Positions 1 through 11,274 of a DNA stretch of 64,000 bases are shown piece by piece. Both the position numbers and the translations under genes were made by a program. Source of the stretch: Bipolaris cookei. Taxonomy: Eukaryota > Ascomycota > Dothideomycetes > Pleosporales > Pleosporaceae. The DNA lies in contig NRSV01000019.1 of NCBI GenBank assembly GCA_002286855.1, positions 375,389-439,388 of the forward strand, read 5' to 3'. The notes under the pieces were generated by a model. That model was not told where the DNA came from, did not search any database, and was given only the letters and a program-made list of their open reading frames with translations. How positions within the stretch are numbered: the first letter of the stretch is position 1; every line of letters begins with the position of its first letter.

Positions 1-1842
1 GATGGAGGTGCTGGAGGGGTTGATTCCATGCCCTGTACTTGTTCTGCCGGTGGGTTTCTGTTAGAGATAATCGGACTGCCAAATGGATCCTTTGATGTCG
101 CTGAGTCAGTCCGCACGTAGGAGCCTGGACTCAGTGGTGCGAACGACTGTTGGGATGGCGGAAGCGGCTTTTGTCCGGACAGGGCAGGTAGGTTGTGTGT
201 TCGAATAGGGCTTTGCAGCAGCTTTGGCAGCTGGTTAACATGTGAGCTGCTCCCAGACGGACTTGTCGACTGTCCGCGGAACGGCGGAATCTCTGGTATA
301 TCCATTTGTGGCAGAACTGAAGCTCGACTTGGTGTCTGTATTCGTTGCTGTGGAGTGATTTCAAGGTTCTTCAAATCTGCGGCTATCTCGCGTTGGATGA
401 AATCATCAAATGTGTGCTGTAGTGGCGTTTGCCGCCTTGGCTGTTGGGGAGCCTGTGATTTGGTGGGCGTGACTAGCCCTATGTTTGATGTTGGTGAAAA
501 GAGGCCAGGCACAGGCGACTTCCGCGGAAGCTCCGAGGCTGGCTGTGGGAAGAGTGGTATTTGCTTCTTCTCTGGAGATGGTGGTAGTGGTACTCTTGCT
601 GCAGTTCTCACCGATGCTGCAGATGAGCCATTCGTCTGCAGTGGTGCCAACCGTTTGCTAGGGGAGGAAGGCTGACTTTCCCGAATTGTGTCGTCGTTTT
701 CGTCGCCGTAACTGTTCTTGGTTTGGGAGACAGGTTTGCGTTGGGAATTCGTGCCGGATTCGTTCATTTGGGCGAGGGCAGGCCCCCGACCGCCTCCCAC
801 CGGCCGTACAGTGCCAAAGTCCCACAAGTCTTCATTGACTGGCTCCTTTCTCTTGACAGGTGTAGCCTCGTCATCCGATTCGGCCGCCTCCTTTGGATAC
901 CTAACCTTCCAGTCTTGATACCTGGAGATGAGCTCTTGTAGACGTGCAGGTTTTCCAGCTTTGCGAATGAAGTTTGTCTGAAGAAGTTGTTTTGCACTCG
1001 GCCGTTCCCTAGGATCTTTTCGGAGACAAAGGTCAACAAATTCTTTGAAAGCAGGCGAAAAGTTGCCTTGCAATGTGGGCGGTGGGTTCTTGGGGATGAG
1101 AAAGAGAACCTTCATGGGGTGAATGTCGGCATAAGGGGGCTCGCCGTTGGCTAGTTCGAGTGCAGTAATACCAAGAGACCAGATGTCGGCCTTGCCGTCG
1201 TAACCAGACTGCTTAATCACCTCGGGTGCCATCCAAAAGGGGGTGCCAACAAAGGTATTCTTCTTCGTCATGGTGGCCGAAAGCTGTCCCGAGACACCAA
1301 AGTCAGCGAGCTTCACTTGCCCATTTGCCCCAACCAATATGTTTGCCGCTGCAAACTGTTAGCAGTCTGGGCGAGAGTACTGAAAGCAAACAGAAACAAA
1401 AAAAAATCGGTTTGGTCAACCTACCCTTGATGTCTCTGTGCAGCTTATTGTCGTCGTGAAGATAGCTGAGGCCCATGAGTAGTTCCTTCAGAATAACAGC
1501 AATCTCAGCCTCTGCTATGATGCCTGGTTTCATGAGGTCTGCGCAACTCCCGCCAGAGCAGAATTCCATGACGATCCACAGATCGGTGCCAGCCAGGTAA
1601 GAGCCGTAGTACTTTGTGACATATGGCGAGTTCATGCCGGAGAGAATCATGATCTCGCCCATGATGTCGTCGACCTCGTCTTCTGCATTCTCAACGTCAA
1701 TGACCTTAATGGCGACAGTATGGCCGGTCCGGCGGTCGAGGCCTTTGTAGACCTTGCCAAAGCTGCCGCCGCCTATGCATTCCTGCTTGGTGTAGAGCGT
1801 GTTGGGGTCGACAGATTCGTTGGCGCCTACTTCGGCCGCCAT
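1..1842 (-). CDS. GCK-family (Ste20-like) Ser/Thr protein kinase, 3' end cut by window edge
   Basis: Signalling kinase of the germinal-centre-kinase group; relatives (Nak1/POD-6, Sid1/SepL, MST) act in polarity and septation pathways. Two exons are visible: 1842-1425 and 1348-1, with a 76-nt intron (1349-1424) splitting the codon after HRDIK. Seen: Gly-loop GGGSFG (about residues 24-29), VAIK lysine 46, HRD at 135-137, DFG at 155-157, and the GCK activation segment VGTPFWMAPEV. After the kinase domain comes a long Pro/Ser-rich, probably disordered tail still open at base 1, so the C-terminus lies outside. The start at 1842 has a good context (ACCATGG); an in-frame upstream ATG at 1932 would add 30 low-complexity residues. 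Which GCK subfamily it belongs to cannot be settled without the tail and a tree. Confidence 0.9.
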
Positions 1843-3081
1843 GGTGTTGCTGGACACGGGGGCGGCGCAGGCGGGGTCGGGGCGAGACAGAGCAGGCAAT
1901 GTGCGCGCGCGTGGGCTCTGGCTGGAGGGCAAAAGCGAGCGACTGGTGGTGGTGCAGCGAAAGAGCGGTCACAGCGAAGCGACAGGACTGAGCGTCAAAG
2001 GCCAAATACAAGGGCGACGTCGCGCCTCGCGGAATCGGCTTTGGCGGGGCCAGAAGCGAGCGCTGGCCGAGCGGGTATACATGCACAGCCAAAAGAGAGA
2101 GCGGGCGTTGGGCGTGGAGAAGCGCCTACCGACCAGAGGGCAGTGTTGGGTAAACACGGATTGCGAGGGCAACGGCGGCGGCGGCGAATGGCGGGGGCGA
2201 TGGCCGTCGGTGGTGGGCGTCGATGTGATGGACGATGCGAAGGAGAGACAACACAGCAGAGCACAGCACAGCACAGCACAGCACAAGCGCACCGGGTGGC
2301 CTCTGGACCCGAGAGCGTGATCAATGCCCAAGTGGATGCCAGGCTGGGCTTTACTCGTCTGTGTATGGATGCATCGATGTATGTAAGTCCATGTATCCGC
2401 GTTGCCCAGCCTGTTTGTTATCTGCCGTTGTCATGGAGGGGATGCATGCCCGGCGCGTGCAAGGATACTGCGTCGCGTACGCAGTCATGATACGCCTGTC
2501 TTTTCCCTCTTCCCATCCCCTTAAAACAATGCATGCCTGCGAGCATGCAACAGCCGTTCGTCTCGGTCGTCGCATCGCGTCTTGTCCACGACATGCTGGC
2601 TGCCAGTCGTCTCCATTGCGCCATGTATCTGTGGAACGAGCCGTCTGAAGCAGCGGCCCATGGCCCAGCATGATTGGAGCACACTTGTTATTACTTACTA
2701 CTACCATCATCATGCCCCTTCCCCCCGCATGCTCGTTCCCCTTCACCCTCATGCAAATCAACATGCTGGCAGCGATCACAACTGACGTCATCTGTCTGAC
2801 CCGCAAAGTAAACAATATACATTTCGTGTACACACGCCATCTACGCCAAGCTATGTTGGATGCAGCACGGCGCACAGTCCATGCCCTCGTCCACACTCAC
2901 TAAAATTGGGTATCCATTTGTTGCGGCCGTCATCTCAAACCATGAAATCGTATCCGCCATGGTGCCCCAAACCATTGACAAAAACGAAAAAAAACTCCTG
3001 TTAACAAGACAAAAGCAAAAATAAAAATAAAAGAAACTCCACCGAATGCCCAGGTCCATCCAAAGTCTTTATTCATTCACA
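1843..3081. other. Intergenic region, no gene seen
   Basis: This is the 5' flank of the kinase and the 3' flank of the next gene. ORFs here are antisense or low-complexity. It holds a short pentanucleotide repeat (2261-2285) and G/C-skewed stretches. Confidence 0.6.
2261..2285. repeat. (GCACA)5 microsatellite
   Basis: Five perfect tandem copies of GCACA, flanked by imperfect copies, upstream of the GCK kinase. Confidence 0.9.
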
Positions 3082-5802
3082 TCAGAAACGTCTGCGTATC
3101 CGCTCCGCAAGCGCCACGTCTTCCTCGCTCTCCTCCTCCACTGGAGCCGGCGTTCTCCTCTCGCGTGCCCGATGGGCTTTTCGTCTTCGGTTGTTGCTGA
3201 CATTGCTGGCCGAATCGTCAGGCCCAATCTCGCTCTTGAGATCGTCGATACCTTCGTCGGCGTCGCGAAGGTTAGCCGGCGTATCCGTCCGAACTTCAAT
3301 GCCTCCCATGCCCCTGCGTCGCTGTGCCACCATGGACAGAGCTGCCGCCCGCTCACGCAGCCGTCGCCGTACCATTTCCGCCTGGTTGTGAAGCTGTTCA
3401 AAGGCGTCCTCCATGGCCTCCATGCCCAGGTAGATTTCTCGCTCGATTTCTGCCAGCACGGCAATCTCCGTTTCTTCATCAATCTGCACCGGTGCGCCTC
3501 CGGGCGGCCGCACTGATCCCGGTCGGGTGGATCCAGGGCGTGAGTAAGGCGTGAACGGTGAAGCAAATCGCTGCGGTCCGTCAGCCGGCCGTATTTGACC
3601 CGCCCTCGAGCCCGTTCGAGGTGGAGTCCCGCTCAGGTCCGGCACGTCTTCCGCGCCAGACCACAGGAATCCGTCAAAACGTCCAGACACAAGGATCTCC
3701 CATTCATGCTTGGTAACTGCTGCTAATGTTGCCAGCATGTTGTGCATGTCGGCATGCTGGATAAGATACATGACGGTTAGCTGGTCACGCGGCGGGCTAG
3801 TAAGTCGATATAGACGCTGAAGTGCGAGCCCGGCCTTGGTCAGGTATGGCGGAGTGCCCGTGTCAGGCTTCTGCGTCCTGGGATTTGGAAGTTTCTCCAA
3901 TCCCCATAGCAGCGCATAGAAGAGCGGTCGTTGTGGTTGCTCTAGGCGCGTGAGCATGATAAATGTGAGTGTCTCGTCATCAGCATCTTCGGGGACGTTA
4001 TCCTGCTGATCAGACAGCCAAGACTGTACTGCAACTTTGGTCTTCTTCGACTGTTTCTCATAGTGCTCACGGTACTGCTCGGGAACGTCAACATCAATTC
4101 GCTGGCATGGTGCTTCTAAGTCAGATGATATACCCAGTCCGGGCCCAGGACCTTCTTCGTATGGTGGCCACGGTGGTAGCTCACAACGGCCGGAAACCAG
4201 TTCCAAGACCTCTCCCCAGTTCACCCCTGCAGAATCCTCAACAACTGGCCGGTCAAAGCACATCATGCACTGGCAATGCTCAGATGAGATGTTGCGAGCA
4301 AAAACGTTTTCAAGACGGTCGAGCAAGCGTCGTGCAACCGAACGGTAACCTGTGGCAACAGCTAGTGAACCACTCGTATCCATGACGGTATTGTAACTGT
4401 TGAGAACGTTCTGCAATGGCTTGAAAAAGGATCGCACATCGTGGGCCTGTGCGCCAGACAGTCGCGGCGTAGTGTAGTGAGAATAGGAAGCAGCAGGAAC
4501 TCCGTCAATGGCTGCCAACAAGCTTCGTGGAATTGGCTTGGCAAGACCACCATTCTGCAGCAAGTAGTCGACCCGAGGAGCATCCATCATCATTGGCGGC
4601 GGCGGTGGAGGTGGCGGCGTCATGGGTGCCTGTGCATAGCTGGGGTCTACCGATTGAGTACGGGACATGGGATCTGTCATGACCTCGACCACAGACGGTC
4701 CATCCTTGGCAGAGGAGACAACAGAAGGCAGAACTGAGTGCTGGGTGGGAGTACGCGGTGATGAATCTACGGCAGATGAGGGCGATGCATCTGACTGTGG
4801 GGGAGAGGAGCCCCGATAGTGGGCACTGTGGTCCTGAATAACAGAGGTAGCATCCGAGTCGAGGGTGTATTCAGACGGCGCTCTGCTCTTGACTTTGACT
4901 TTGATTGGTGTTGATGTTCTGGCTGGTGTTGATGTTCTCACTGGCGTCGAGGTCCTGCCCGGCGGCCGGGCATTTGAGGGACTTGCTGTCGTCGTCCTCG
5001 GCGCCAATTGAGGCGACTTTGCACGGATGGTGCTAGGTTGCGATCCAGTGGTGGAGGTGAGGTCAGTGCCGTCAAATTCGTCGCCCTCCCTAACACTAGA
5101 GCGTGATGCTATCCGGGGGCCAGCTTGCGATGTCATGCGCGTACCGCTATCCACGCTCTGCCGACCGTCCTCCATCTCCCGGGCAAGTACGTCTGCGTCT
5201 CTGCGCCACATGCTGTTTGAGCTGGCTGCCCTCCTCAAGTCTGCGGCGGTAGTCGCAGTGAGCGGGGGACTCGGAGGCGCTCGCGAGGGTGGGGGTGGTA
5301 TGTGGTTGGGCGGCTGTGCAACAGTGGTCTCCTCGTCGTCCTTGTCTGCCACCATTGTGTCCACATCCGTGGCTTCTGGCGTCATGGTTGACTTTCTTCT
5401 GTCGATGGTGTCGCGGGCGTAGATGCTCTCTTTTGCATACGTCTTGGAATGCGACGGATACGGTAAGCTGATCCTCGAGGTGTTGTCCGAGCCCAACGAG
5501 CCGCGGCGTCCCATTTCGGGCACGACTGCCATCTTGTGTGACTTGGAGGCCTGCGAGGAGGCGAGAGTCGAGGTCGAGGTCGAAGTGCGCACCCGATCAG
5601 ACGAGGGACGGCTGGGCAGGGGCGGCTTTTCAGTGTCGTCGTCGTCCTTGGAGGCCGACGAACGGGTCCTGCGAGAGTGGCTCCTCTTATGGCGTGGGCG
5701 GTCCTTGTCCTTGTCTCTGTCCCTATCTTTTGTGCGGGAGCTTCTACGCTCGCGATCCGGATCCTTTTTGCGGCGGCGGTGCGAGTCTGACGAATTCAAC
5801 AT
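3082..5802 (-). CDS. Conserved-type fungal protein of unknown function, 906 aa, with Cys cluster and C-terminal coiled coil
   Basis: I do not recognise a named family. Intronless, 906 aa from the ATG at 5802, which sits in an ideal context (GCCGCCATG); 133 more residues are open upstream but look non-coding. Seen: an Arg/Asp/Ser-rich basic N-terminus (about residues 8-55), a Ser/Thr/Pro-rich disordered half, a proline run near residue 400 directly before a folded-looking central region, the cysteine cluster HCQCMMCF near residue 510, and a charged helical segment around 775-825 likely to form a coiled coil. The tail is basic/acidic and ends RIRRRF. The RD/SR-like start suggests a nuclear protein (inference). 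Neighbours on both sides are unrelated minus-strand genes. Confidence 0.8.
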   Translation of the reverse strand: MLNSSDSHRRRKKDPDRERRSSRTKDRDRDKDKDRPRHKRSHSRRTRSSASKDDDDTEKPPLPSRPSSDRVRTSTSTSTLASSQASKSHKMAVVPEMGRRGSLGSDNTSRISLPYPSHSKTYAKESIYARDTIDRRKSTMTPEATDVDTMVADKDDEETTVAQPPNHIPPPPSRAPPSPPLTATTAADLRRAASSNSMWRRDADVLAREMEDGRQSVDSGTRMTSQAGPRIASRSSVREGDEFDGTDLTSTTGSQPSTIRAKSPQLAPRTTTASPSNARPPGRTSTPVRTSTPARTSTPIKVKVKSRAPSEYTLDSDATSVIQDHSAHYRGSSPPQSDASPSSAVDSSPRTPTQHSVLPSVVSSAKDGPSVVEVMTDPMSRTQSVDPSYAQAPMTPPPPPPPPMMMDAPRVDYLLQNGGLAKPIPRSLLAAIDGVPAASYSHYTTPRLSGAQAHDVRSFFKPLQNVLNSYNTVMDTSGSLAVATGYRSVARRLLDRLENVFARNISSEHCQCMMCFDRPVVEDSAGVNWGEVLELVSGRCELPPWPPYEEGPGPGLGISSDLEAPCQRIDVDVPEQYREHYEKQSKKTKVAVQSWLSDQQDNVPEDADDETLTFIMLTRLEQPQRPLFYALLWGLEKLPNPRTQKPDTGTPPYLTKAGLALQRLYRLTSPPRDQLTVMYLIQHADMHNMLATLAAVTKHEWEILVSGRFDGFLWSGAEDVPDLSGTPPRTGSRAGQIRPADGPQRFASPFTPYSRPGSTRPGSVRPPGGAPVQIDEETEIAVLAEIEREIYLGMEAMEDAFEQLHNQAEMVRRRLRERAAALSMVAQRRRGMGGIEVRTDTPANLRDADEGIDDLKSEIGPDDSASNVSNNRRRKAHRARERRTPAPVEEESEEDVALAERIRRRF

Positions 5803-6828
5803 GGCGGCGAGATGGCGTGGAGCTCCAGGCTGATATGAGTGTGGGCCGCCAAAGCAGGGCAGGCTTGTGCGGGCGAGATGGGCAGCGCGGCTATGGGCTT
5901 GTTGGATTGGGCGTAGTAGGTGGGAACGTTGCGCGCGAGCGCCTATCAGGAGAGCAGCTCGCCATGCATCAGCCGGAATCAGATCAGGGTGCGGTGAGGG
6001 GTTCACTGTTCTAGGTGCGCTGTTGTGAGAGATTTGGGTGGTAGTGCTCTGACGTGTAGCAGCCAAGTGGAGCAGGTGAGCGCTCGGGACTCTCGACGCC
6101 CTCGCGGCACTTGACCCAAAAGGTCCGTTTCTGCCCTCTATCACAGCCCTCATCCCCGTTCCCGCTGTCAACAACTGCCATATGCTCGCTGCTGCAAACA
6201 AGCCTCGTACGTCTGTTTGCTTGTTTCAACAAGGCTCGTCCAGCTAGTTATATGTACAGGGCAATGGTTTCAAAAAGAAGCACAAGTCGCTTCCTTCAAC
6301 CCCCCCTTCACTTCTATAGGAGCCAAGGAAGATGCTGGAAGAGACCCGCGTGTGGCTTTGCATGCTTTGCTGGCATCACACGTACGTATGTCGCATACCA
6401 TAACTATCACAAGCCTGTGTGTAGAAAAAAAACTCTATCTTCACGCATACTCGTCATCACATCAAGCTCTCCGCATTTGCACGCCAATCCAATCAAACAC
6501 TCAAATAATACTATGAAGCCTACTGTACAGACAAGGAAGATGGAAGAAGAGACAAGCCAAGTGCGAAACATGATCAAATGTCGAGTGCATGCAATCTTAG
6601 CATGGGGTATCATTGTTACATGCTCTTCGTGATCTCTGACGTCTGTTGCTCAATCTTGGGTTTGTACTCCGTAGAACGCCTCCGTTATTCGCTCGTCGAG
6701 CGCTTTTCACCACACCGCCCATACAGAGCGCCGGTCCAAGGACAACCACAAGCCACACACGGAAGAAAAAAGCATGACACAGCAGCGAAACAATAAGGAG
6801 AGGCCCTTGCAGCCAAAAAAGGCCCCCA
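5803..6828. other. Intergenic region, no gene seen
   Basis: About 1 kb between two minus-strand genes: the promoter/5' UTR of the 906-aa gene and the 3' UTR of the zinc-finger gene. ORFs on both strands lack coding character. Confidence 0.6.
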
Positions 6829-8697
6829 CTAGTGACTTTGCTGTTGGCCTTGTGTGTTATTAACATGCTGCTGTGCCAGCTGAGCACGCAGTGTGGTAAT
6901 TTCGTTTTGCAACGTTGAGATTTTGTCGTTGTGCTCCTTTTCCATGCGAGCCATTCGAGCTTCAATCTCGCGAACATACTGCCACACATCGACATGGTTG
7001 CCCATGACCTCACGTGTACTGCTGCCGCTGCCACCGTGGCTAGAGAGGCTGCCCGGTTGTGAACCGCCTCCGGGGGCTGCCATGGCCGAGTGCTGAAGCA
7101 TGCTTGGGCCGTTGCTCTTGCCTCCTTGGGTGCCTTGTTTTGAAGGCATAGGGTTAAGTCCAGGCAGAGAGGGCAAATGAGGTCCATTACTGGTGTTGGG
7201 CGGAGCAAGGCTGACAGGAGGTGTACCATGGCCACGGGCGTAATTTTGCTGGTGCATGTGATGTGACAGGCTTGGTGAGCGCGAGCCTGGCATATTGCTT
7301 TCTGGCGCAAGGCGATGCTGTTCCTGCTGGCCTGGCGAGAGCGGTCGTGGACTCTCCGTCATGCCACCCTGGCTAAAGACATTCGACTGCGTGTTTGCAT
7401 TGTGAACAGAAGCAAGGTTGGACGGGGCTGCTTTGGGCGACACGTTAGCTGCCTGCGCAGAAGAGCCTGGGTAGTAAGGTCGGAGACTGTTTTGGCTGCC
7501 CGAGCCCCGGTTCGCGGCAATTGGCGGATATGTGCTAGAATGCTGGTGGTACGAATCTTGCGTCGAGTTTCCAGTGTTTTGTCGCTTGCGCGCGGGCTCA
7601 CTGACACGGCGACCGTCGTCATCTTCATCGCCCTCTCCGTCAGGCTCGCCAGTGTAGATGACGCCGTCCATGCCTTCGTCGCCCTTGGAATCGCCAAGAT
7701 CGTCATCGATGCCGAAACTAGAGCGGCGTCCCGCACAGCCACCTTGGCCCTTGTTGTGTCGCGCAAGGGCATCTCCGCGAGCAAACCTGCGGCCGCACTT
7801 GTAGCAGGTATGCGGACGCTCGCCTGTGTGTAGTTTCGTATGCCGTTTCAAATCATGTAGACGGCGGAAACGTGCTTGGCAGGTGGGACATTCATAGGGC
7901 TTTTCTTGGCTGTGGGTTAGCAGGTGGCTTTTGAGGTTGTGGTGTCGCGTGAAGTCTGTAGAGCAGTATGGGCACTTGTGGCGTTTTGTCGACGGCGATT
8001 TGGGCGTGTTTTGGCCATATCCCGGAAGACTCATCTGGCGGGCTGGGGCGCGAGGGTCAGGCTCCGGAGGCAGGGGACCGGGAAAGGTAAAGGCGCGGTT
8101 TCCCGGGTTATCGGCAGGATTTGGAGCAATGAGCTGGTGGTGATGTTGATGGTGCTGCGGCTGCTGTTGTTGTTGCGGCTGGTGAGGCGCTCCTTCCCTA
8201 GCCGTGTTGCCAAGAGCACCGCCTTCTGTGGCAGAGGCACCCGGCGCGTTTGGCGCATCTCCATCGCCAAAGCTAGAAAGACTGACTGGGCTGGTTTGCA
8301 TGCTTTCGCCGGTGACTCCATTGTTGTCTGGGATCATGAGCGGCTTCGCGATCTTGTCGGCCTTTGTGGCTGGCGCGGATTCTTGCGGGGCGCCTGAAGG
8401 ATGGCCGATGGGCTGGACGGTGCCATTCAGGCTCTGCAGGACCGAAGCAGCAGGATTGGGGCTGGTCTGGCGCGATGAAGGCTCGCGAAAGCGGCGGTCG
8501 TCGGCAAGGGCACCAGGTCCGGCGAGGGCCTGTGGAGAGAGCTGAGGCGACAGGCCGCGGGGAGACTTTGTGAGATGGGTTCCAAAAGTTGCGCCGCCGT
8601 GCGAGTTGCGCGCTGCAGAGCCTGGGGTGCTGGGGCCGTTGACAGCATTAAATGGATTTGTCGGCGTTGGGGTGAGTGCTCGCGTCGAGGCGGCCAT
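6829..8697 (-). CDS. C2H2 zinc-finger transcription factor, 622 aa
   Basis: DNA-binding regulator, nuclear by family. Intronless; the ATG at 8697 has context CCACCATGG. Three tandem Kruppel-type fingers lie at about residues 239-320. The first two have complete C2H2 spacing and TGERPH/SQEKPY-like linkers; the third (CYKCGRRFARGDALARH) ends with a Gly-Gly-Cys variation instead of a second normal histidine position. N-terminal to the fingers is a Gln/His-rich stretch near 170-185; after them come an acidic patch, long Ser/Pro/Gln-rich sequence and a C-terminal coiled coil (about 569-610) that may dimerise the protein. The target genes are not deducible. It resembles fungal Krueppel-like factors in general; I cannot assign a specific named regulator. 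Confidence 0.9.
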   Translation of the reverse strand: MAASTRALTPTPTNPFNAVNGPSTPGSAARNSHGGATFGTHLTKSPRGLSPQLSPQALAGPGALADDRRFREPSSRQTSPNPAASVLQSLNGTVQPIGHPSGAPQESAPATKADKIAKPLMIPDNNGVTGESMQTSPVSLSSFGDGDAPNAPGASATEGGALGNTAREGAPHQPQQQQQPQHHQHHHQLIAPNPADNPGNRAFTFPGPLPPEPDPRAPARQMSLPGYGQNTPKSPSTKRHKCPYCSTDFTRHHNLKSHLLTHSQEKPYECPTCQARFRRLHDLKRHTKLHTGERPHTCYKCGRRFARGDALARHNKGQGGCAGRRSSFGIDDDLGDSKGDEGMDGVIYTGEPDGEGDEDDDGRRVSEPARKRQNTGNSTQDSYHQHSSTYPPIAANRGSGSQNSLRPYYPGSSAQAANVSPKAAPSNLASVHNANTQSNVFSQGGMTESPRPLSPGQQEQHRLAPESNMPGSRSPSLSHHMHQQNYARGHGTPPVSLAPPNTSNGPHLPSLPGLNPMPSKQGTQGGKSNGPSMLQHSAMAAPGGGSQPGSLSSHGGSGSSTREVMGNHVDVWQYVREIEARMARMEKEHNDKISTLQNEITTLRAQLAQQHVNNTQGQQQSH

Positions 8698-9340
8698 GGT
8701 GGGCTGGACGACAGGAGCGAGGAGTTGGTATACGCGTCTTCAGACTCGCGTCAGCACTGGCGATGTCGCAACGGGCAAGATTGCGCAGGGCTTCTCTTGA
8801 TCAGCGAAGCGGCATGGGGGGATCGCGGTGGTCCTAACCTTTGCTGCGACGGGATGCAGGCGTGCACCGGCGCGCGTGCAAGTGTCTGCTACCGACACTT
8901 GAGATGGACGTGGGCGGGTGAGAGAGCCAGCTTCGCAATTGAACAATGGTATTACACGGTCGCCGTGTGCCGTTCAATCAAAGACAGAGCGGGCCGGGTG
9001 GAGCAAGCGGCAATTGGCGCCTGGCGAGCGCAGGATGTCAGTGGAGGGGTTGAGCCACAGCACACAGTGCAGCATGCAGCGTACAGCGTACAGCGTGCAA
9101 CGGCAAGGGCGGATGGGGAAGAGGGGACGTTTGGGGAGGTGGTGCAGGGCTTGCCTGGTGGTGATGGTGAGGGTGAAGGTGAGGGTGAGGCGCAGGGTGG
9201 CAGGGCGCGGGTGGTGCGTGGTCAAAGGGTGCCGAGGGCGAGCGAGGTGGATGGGGTTGTGGCTGAAGAGATGGGGTGGTGCAACCTGGTTTAGTCGGCA
9301 TGTACATACGACATGGATGACTATGTAAGCAGACACTACA

Positions 9341-9366
9341 GTACACACACACACACCCACACCCAC
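9341..9366. repeat. CA-rich microsatellite
   Basis: An alternating CA run followed by CACCCA variants, upstream of the zinc-finger gene. Confidence 0.8.
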
Positions 9367-10316
9367 GCAGACAGGGACCGATGGCCCACAGGCGGCCGAG
9401 TCAGGATCGATCACGACGGCCACGGGCCTTTTTTTTTCTGCAACGGCCCTTTTGGCGATGGGGAGGCGATGGAGAGGCGATGGGGCTCGTTCAAGGTGCA
9501 AAAGGCGAATGGGCGGGTGCAGGGCAGACTACCAACGCAAGCCCATTGGGGCTGTGTAGGAGCGCCAGACGAGGCCGGCCCACTGCTGAAGATGCAAGAA
9601 CATGGGCGCCACACCTCTCCGAAACATTGTGCCCTCCCGGAGCCGCTCGCTGACATGGCCCGCGTCGTGTCGTGTCGAGTCGAGCTGCCGTCTTTGTCAT
9701 GGCTGCCGCCACACGGCCATGCGGCTTGCATGCACATACTCACTGCACACACATACTACATATACATATACAACTACATACATGTACACAGATACATACG
9801 TGGACGTGGCCGTGCACCAGATGGCTTCCACCTCACCCACGCCCTGTCGTCATGCATGGCCATGATGCTTGGCCAGGACCGCCCATCAACGGTTTGGCTG
9901 ATGGATGGCTGGTGACTGCTGACCTGGCCCTGCAGCTGCCGCCTAAACCCCGACCCGCCAATCGCCGGCCGTGGTATCGACGCGCCACGCTCTGCCAATC
10001 GCCATTCGCCATTGGTCCGCGTGCTGCTATCAGATGGAGACGGCGCCGTCGGCTGGATACTTCCCTACCCGACCGCCCCCCACCCCGGCCCTCTTCCTGC
10101 TCTCTGACTGGCTTCTCCCGTCCTCAGCCACTGCCAACCTCAGTTGCCCCGAAATCCTGCCTGTCTGTGTCTCGTCTCCAACGCTGCCCCCAACCATGGA
10201 ATCCGCTCCACGCTACTCCGCCACGCCTGCACTGCGTCATCTTCACCTCCGGCCCCGGCACGCCATGTCCACTGCGCCGCCGAGCCCGCCATGTGCCCGA
10301 GCAGGCGCACCTTTCT

Positions 10317-10402
10317 AGACCACTACCAGACCACTACCAGACTACTACCAGACTACTACCAGACTACTATTACTACTACTATTACTACTACTACTACTAC
10401 TA
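10317..10402. repeat. 11-bp minisatellite running into a TAC/TAT microsatellite
   Basis: Four copies of an 11-bp unit (GACCACTACCA, with a C-to-T change in later copies) pass directly into an imperfect TAC/TAT trinucleotide tract. Confidence 0.9.
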
Positions 10403-11274
10403 TGTACTGCACCTGCACCCACAACCGTCAGCAATCTACTTATCGATCGTCAGGCACCGCATCTCCACGCTTCCCGCTTGCCTCCCTGAACCACTCAGCT
10501 ATCTAACCTCACCGTCCGTCCTAGTGGCCATAGTATAGTCAATGCAGACCCAACTCCCTCAATCCTTTCTCCCTTTTCTAGCCACCCCCATTGTGCCACC
10601 GAATCTGCTGGCTGTAACCGCCACAGGCGCCACACTCGCACGCCACACTCATCGGGGCTTCCGGATTGGCTAATCTCCATACGACAATCTCACCGATTGG
10701 TTATCGCTGCTTTAATCTCCACGACTCGTCGATGACTGCAACAGATCGTCGACAGGTAATTGCACCACACGGTCTGTTCAGTCTCGATCTCGGCGGCGGG
10801 ACGATCATGACTGCACAGGCAGATGGCAGAATCAGGGGACACCGCTCCCGCCACGTGACTCGGACACCTGTTGTCCGTGTCTCGCAGACTGTAGTATGTT
10901 ACTATTTGAAAAGCAAGCTTGCAGGACTGCACGTGACGTCTAACCCGGACTCATGACAGTGGTATAGTATACAATCCATGGTATCCTAGTCATTATAGTC
11001 CAAGTACTTCCACAATAATAAAGATATCCATAGTACAGACATACTGCCCCATCTCCTGCAAAGACGCTGCAATCAATAACACTCCTTCCAAACCATCTCC
11101 CGGATTAACCAGGGGCTCATGTTGATACGGCAACACAACCCAAAAACACAATCAAGCACATGATGTCGAGCCACATGACAGATACGTACTCATTCAAAAG
11201 CACTGTCCACAGCCAGAATGCCACCAATCCCCCCAAACACCATACCGTTTTCAGGACACCATATAGTACACACA

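Larger units (their letters stand above)
8698..11274. other. 2.6-kb gene-free region with simple repeats
   Basis: Upstream of the zinc-finger gene and downstream of the flavoenzyme gene. The longest ORF (9672-10538, +) owes its length to a TAC/TAT repeat read as poly-Tyr. Other ORFs are low-complexity. It could hold a long 5' UTR or promoter of the transcription factor gene. Confidence 0.6.

Noticed and set aside
1720..2490. 256-codon plus-strand ORF
   Set aside because: Antisense to the GCK kinase start and its G/C-skewed promoter; Gly/Ala/Arg-rich shadow frame.
9672..10538. 288-codon plus-strand ORF
   Set aside because: Its length depends on a TAC/TAT repeat translated as poly-Tyr and on His/Thr-rich simple sequence; no domain or splice context.
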